Origin: Haloferax namakaokahaiae
Lineage (GTDB): Archaea > Halobacteriota > Halobacteria > Halobacteriales > Haloferacaceae
Direction of reading: 5' to 3'
Assembly (NCBI RefSeq): GCF_042663225.1
Contig: NZ_JBHTAA010000014.1
Location: 34,040-98,039, forward strand
Length of the DNA stretch: 64,000 nucleotides
Of this stretch, positions 61,122 to 64,000 are shown piece by piece. The notes under the pieces are model-generated. The model was not told where the DNA came from, searched no databases, and saw only the letters and a program-made list of their open reading frames with translations. A program made the translations under genes and the position numbers. The stretch's first letter is position 1; the number at the start of each line of letters is the position of its first letter.

Positions 61122-62051
61122 TCACCGATGTCTCTCAATGTACTCGATTAGTGTTTGACTCGTTCGGCTAATCCGCGCAAGTCGGTCCCGGATCACGTCC
61201 GCATCATCACGCTCCCAGGTTGCGAGGTAGAACGCCGAACCATCCATGTCGAGACTAAACTGCCTCCCAACAATGTATGCTACCGCTTCTGCTTCGACTT
61301 CACGCTTCGACCGTTCAGTGTCGTCGTCAACGCCGACGTGGAGAAGTGCATGAGCGTACTCGTGGACTAATGTCGACGCCGCTGCAGCGTCATTGTCTCG
61401 GCAGAGTAACTCGACAAGTGGGAATTCACCGTCTGGTGATTCTCGACATACACCCTTCGCATCACCGTATTTCCATTCTTTATCCGGAACAAGTTCCACC
61501 TCGACACTGACATCCTCAGCAGCGTCCAGCATGGCCGGAAAAAGCGCTTCTGTGTCACCTTCCGCACTAGTATCGAGATTCGGGAGGTCCTCACCTTCTG
61601 TCTGAGAGACGTCGAACACCGGTGCGGGTCTGAACCCAACTAGTCCCTTCGACCACTCCTCGGGTGGTGCCTTGTCATACTCACAGTCACTGTTCTCGTG
61701 GTAGCTCAGCGAGTTCTGGCACTTTGGGCACTGCTTAGCTATGATTGGAACCCAAATCCAAATCGCACTCTTTCCTCCCTTAACGTGTCGGTCGAACTCG
61801 TTCTGCCATGTCCGGTAGCCTGCAACTCTCGTTGCCTCAGGACACTGCTGTTTGATTAAGAGCGTGTTGCGGTACGAGTAGTCGTGGAACTGGCTTTGGA
61901 CATCTAACCAGGCTTGGAACTCCTCGCTCGTCTGAGCGTCTTCGACGGCCTCTACGAGGTCGTCAACCCATTCAGTGATCGTGCTGTGCATCTCGTCGTG
62001 TCGGGTGTCAGAATCAGCAAATGACACCACAGGCTCATCAGTCGTAGACAT
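61122..62051 (-). CDS. ArdC-like antirestriction/ImmA-IrrE metallopeptidase
   Basis: 309 aa from MSTTDEPVVSFADSD at 62051. The N-terminal ArdC/DUF1738 part (EEFQAWLDVQSQFHDYSYRN, ARVAGYRTWQNEFDRHVKGG-type region) carries single-stranded DNA-binding features. A Cys pair lies in KQCPKCQNSL. The C-terminal zincin-like domain has HEYAHALLH (H230-E231, H234). Plasmid ArdC protects incoming single-stranded DNA from restriction in conjugation; the IrrE-type half is a metalloprotease. Its presence marks plasmid-derived DNA beside tRNA-iMet. Confidence 0.8.
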   Translation of the reverse strand: MSTTDEPVVSFADSDTRHDEMHSTITEWVDDLVEAVEDAQTSEEFQAWLDVQSQFHDYSYRNTLLIKQQCPEATRVAGYRTWQNEFDRHVKGGKSAIWIWVPIIAKQCPKCQNSLSYHENSDCEYDKAPPEEWSKGLVGFRPAPVFDVSQTEGEDLPNLDTSAEGDTEALFPAMLDAAEDVSVEVELVPDKEWKYGDAKGVCRESPDGEFPLVELLCRDNDAAAASTLVHEYAHALLHVGVDDDTERSKREVEAEAVAYIVGRQFSLDMDGSAFYLATWERDDADVIRDRLARISRTSQTLIEYIERHR

Positions 62052-62132
62052 CAGTACACACGGCACATCTCTTAGGAAATGCCCCGCATCCACCTTGGGA
62101 AGATAAAATCTCAGTTATCGTCTACCTCACAA

Positions 62133-62582
62133 TCATTGATTCGACCACAGCGACTCAAGCCGCTGGTCAACAGCTGTGAGGACAGTCGAATACACTTCGA
62201 GAGGATGGAGTGAAGAGAGGGTGAGGTCAGTGACATCCTTTGCATCCGGAGGCTGATGAAAGTGCAATCTTGAGTTGTGGCTGTTGGGGTGACGGTCCCA
62301 GCGGCATTCCCACAAAGTCTCATCATCATGCTCTTCGACGTAATGAACCGAGAAGTCGCCAGTTGTGAACCACCGAATGTCGAGTCGTGCTGCTGCAATT
62401 GACTCAGGATACTGCCCAGCATCGAGCAATGCGTGTAGGAGTCGTGGTTCGTAGGAGTCCGGGTCGAACTCAGTCTCCGCTACAAGCGAATCCGACGCGA
62501 GATGTCGCTCAAGCAATCGCAGAGTCTGACGGTCTGGAGGCCCAGTTGAGTTGGGTTCTGAGTCTTCAGATGGTGGACTCAT
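62133..62582 (-). CDS. Hypothetical protein coupled to DUF7342-like regulator
   Basis: 149 aa. The start codon directly follows the TAA of the regulator gene, so they form one transcript. A Ser/Pro/Asp-rich head is followed by a helical and beta part (LLERHLASDSLVAETEFDPD, ARLDIRWFTTGDFSVHYVEE, WECRWDRHPNSHNSRLHFHQP). The pattern recurs after DUF7342-like genes in haloarchaea. Function unknown; an antitoxin or element-maintenance role is only a guess. Confidence 0.6.
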   Translation of the reverse strand: MSPPSEDSEPNSTGPPDRQTLRLLERHLASDSLVAETEFDPDSYEPRLLHALLDAGQYPESIAAARLDIRWFTTGDFSVHYVEEHDDETLWECRWDRHPNSHNSRLHFHQPPDAKDVTDLTLSSLHPLEVYSTVLTAVDQRLESLWSNQ

Positions 62583-63110
62583 TTAGGCTGGGATGAGATG
62601 CCCGTCGTTTTGCGAGAGTTGGCGAGCGAGTTCGTAGAGCCGAATATCCCGAATCATTCCCTGCCACTCACTGACCGCAGTCATGCGGTCGTGAATCGTT
62701 TTGTGGCCTCCGTCGTCGAACACCTCGACCTCTTTGGGATCCGTGGTCCCGAATTGTGCCTCGTACTCCTGCCGTTGCACTTCGAGCGCCTTCACACGCT
62801 CAATGATCTCTTCAACAGAGAGGTCATTTGCAATTCGACTGGCGTCTTGCCACTCCAGATACCCCTCATTCCGCTCATACTGAGCCGGTCGACTGTCTCT
62901 ATCTGCTCGAACAATTCCCATCTCAGCGAGTCGATCAAGATGTTTTTTCGCAGCGTTGGGTGAGCAGTCCGCTAACTCTGCGATGTCAGTGTACGCGGTG
63001 GGCGACGTAACACCCAAAGCAACATCGTAGACACGACCAAACGTATCTGTTCCCTCTTGCCACCTTCGCCGAGAGGAGTCAGAGTTAGGTGAAGGGTCAA
63101 ACTCAGTCAT
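62583..63110 (-). CDS. Winged-helix regulator, DUF7342-like
   Basis: 175 aa. The N-terminal wHTH (VYDVALGVTSPTAYTDIAELA, NAAKKHLDRLAEMGIVRAD, RPAQYERNEGYLEW) has the form of archaeal TrmB/MarR-type regulators. The C-terminal part is a coiled segment (EEIIERVKALEVQRQEYEAQF). It lies first in a two-gene operon. Haloarchaeal genomes carry several such regulators in integrated elements; the target is probably local. Confidence 0.75.
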   Translation of the reverse strand: MTEFDPSPNSDSSRRRWQEGTDTFGRVYDVALGVTSPTAYTDIAELADCSPNAAKKHLDRLAEMGIVRADRDSRPAQYERNEGYLEWQDASRIANDLSVEEIIERVKALEVQRQEYEAQFGTTDPKEVEVFDDGGHKTIHDRMTAVSEWQGMIRDIRLYELARQLSQNDGHLIPA

Positions 63111-63221
63111 ACTTTGCAGTAAGCGCTTGGCCCCAATATATCTTTGTGTTTTTGCAGATATTTGAGAATCGGCGCATGAACGATTGGAATTGGAAAAAGC
63201 CGTGCTTGGGACTTTGCTATC

Positions 63222-63713
63222 TCAGTAATGGACATCGGCTGGAACGATCCAAATCTGGTTGTCGGTTTCAAGGATTCGGTCAAGTTGTTCCCGGTATCGA
63301 ATTCCATCAGCAAACTCGTCGTAAAGAAATACAGATGGACCTCGGTACGCTCCAAGATTATGGCAGGCGTGTCGAATCAACTCTTCGTCACGCATGATTG
63401 CCTCGATATCGAATTCCTGAATGCCTTCTCGGACTCGCTCAAGGTTCCGTTCGAACTCTTGTTTCGTCGCCTCCCAGCCACGTTCAAGCAACTCTTGGCC
63501 ACTGTCTGAACCTCTTGGTTCCGCGATGGGTAGTTCTCCCCAACGTGCTTTTCCAGCAATACTCGTCGAATCGTCGTCGAACGTCACGTAGTAGTCGAAA
63601 ACGGCCCCGTATTCGGGTGAAATACCCACGAGTCGATTAAACACACTTCGCCCCGCTACGAGTGCCTCATCTGTCGTCGATGCCTCTACGAGTGCATAGA
63701 TCACTTGATGCAT
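63222..63713 (-). CDS. Hypothetical haloarchaeal protein, 163 aa
   Basis: Begins MHQVIYALVEASTTDEALVAG. An N-terminal alpha/beta half with a repeated theme (FDYYVTFDDDSTSIAGKARW) and a C-terminal helical half (WEATKQEFERNLERVREGIQ, IRHACHNLGAYRGPSVFLYD). I recognise the type from haloarchaeal plasmid/integrated regions, without known function. No catalytic motif is seen. It lies closest to tRNA-iMet. Confidence 0.65.
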   Translation of the reverse strand: MHQVIYALVEASTTDEALVAGRSVFNRLVGISPEYGAVFDYYVTFDDDSTSIAGKARWGELPIAEPRGSDSGQELLERGWEATKQEFERNLERVREGIQEFDIEAIMRDEELIRHACHNLGAYRGPSVFLYDEFADGIRYREQLDRILETDNQIWIVPADVHY

Positions 63714-63939
63714 TCTTTGTTACCTCGCTGGCGCTCTGAGTCGTTCTCAGACTGTTTACGACCCAGCTACGCCGGCACCCATCGCCGGCGCCAACAAAAT
63801 CTCACGATGAATGGTTGCATAGACGGACTCAGGTGGATCGAATTCCCTACCAAGACGCAGGAGACACCCGGTTCGAGATGTATTGACAGACACGGATCCA
63901 AACACAAGTCTTACCCCTAGCAACCAGTTTTGGTGTAGT

Positions 63940-64000
63940 AGCGGGATGGGATAGCCAGGAGATTCCGCCGGGCTCATAACCCGGAGATCGGTAGTTCAAA
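63940..64000 (+). tRNA. Initiator tRNA-Met (CAT), 5' part, cut by window edge
   Basis: Starts AGCGGGA; D-arm GGGATAGCCAGG-type; anticodon stem-loop CCGGGCTCATAACCCGG with the three consecutive G:C pairs typical of initiators and anticodon CAT; then the T-loop start GTTCAAA. The A at position 1 is the archaeal/eukaryal initiator hallmark. The 3' third lies outside the window. tRNA genes are frequent integration sites; plasmid-type genes lie immediately left. Confidence 0.9.

Noticed and set aside
63756..63977. 73-aa minus-strand frame at the right end
   Set aside because: It runs through the tRNA gene and has no recognisable family.

Overview
This window is haloarchaeal (class Halobacteria). 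The proteins are strongly acidic. There is an Orc1/Cdc6 initiator beside an array of haloarchaeal ORB-type origin boxes (core TACTGGAAA followed by a G-rich end), and several small families are typical of halophile plasmids (DUF6788-like, DUF8053-like, DUF7342-like). The right edge holds the 5' part of an initiator tRNA-Met gene. That tRNA points to a chromosome, or an essential secondary replicon, that carries integrated plasmid- or virus-derived DNA. Family names come from recognising sequence motifs; no database search was run.

Layout. (1) 1-6,320: an AT-richer accessory stretch of small genes. It holds a HEPN-like protein with a membrane partner, a DUF8053-like protein, a membrane/coiled-coil gene bracketed by ~75-bp direct repeats, a helical-repeat protein and a large PD-(D/E)XK nuclease. 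(2) 6,700-12,500: a plasmid-type replication and partition module. It has a decayed winged-helix gene, an ORB origin, orc1/cdc6, a DUF6788-like gene, parA with a small partner, a probable centromere/operator region and small hypothetical genes. (3) 12,600-32,387: the most striking part, a compact seven-gene plus-strand operon of about 19 kb. It encodes two unknown or winged-helix-like proteins, a 1,027-aa P-loop ATPase, a helical protein, two tandem paralogous ~1,800-aa DEAD/DEAH helicases with many zinc ribbons and a DUF1998-type C-terminus, and a phospholipase D-fold protein. It resembles DISARM (DrmA/DrmB/DrmC) and the archaeal DISARM-related arrays, but no methyltransferase is seen. A Csa3-like CARF plus winged-helix regulator is transcribed divergently from it, with a perfect 10-bp inverted repeat between the two. 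(4) 32,730-37,150: a membrane protein, a two-gene module containing a second PD-(D/E)XK nuclease, and a tyrosine recombinase. Regions 1 to 4 read as a mobile defence island.

(5) 37,400-49,930: a sugar-acid metabolism cluster. It has a pseudogenised 2-keto-3-deoxygluconate kinase next to an intact KDPG/KDG aldolase, then a VOC protein, UspA, an AEC-family carrier, an RraA-like protein, two zinc-dependent dehydrogenases, a Udh/Azf-like dehydrogenase, an SDR epimerase, an IclR regulator with a candidate operator, and an MBL-fold hydrolase. (6) 50,080-57,355: a TRAP transporter (DctP, then DctQ and DctM) interleaved with an UlaG-like MBL hydrolase, a SufS-like class V aminotransferase, an HSL-type hydrolase and a VOC protein. 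Together, 5 and 6 look like uptake and catabolism of an organic acid; the substrate is not determined. (7) 57,516-60,890: homoserine dehydrogenase with a separate ACT-domain protein, and two convergent type I 3-dehydroquinate dehydratase homologues. One keeps the catalytic His and Lys; the other has lost both, yet the two have near-identical promoters. (8) 61,081-64,000: an ArdC/ImmA-like metallopeptidase, a DUF7342-like regulator and two hypothetical genes abutting tRNA-iMet.
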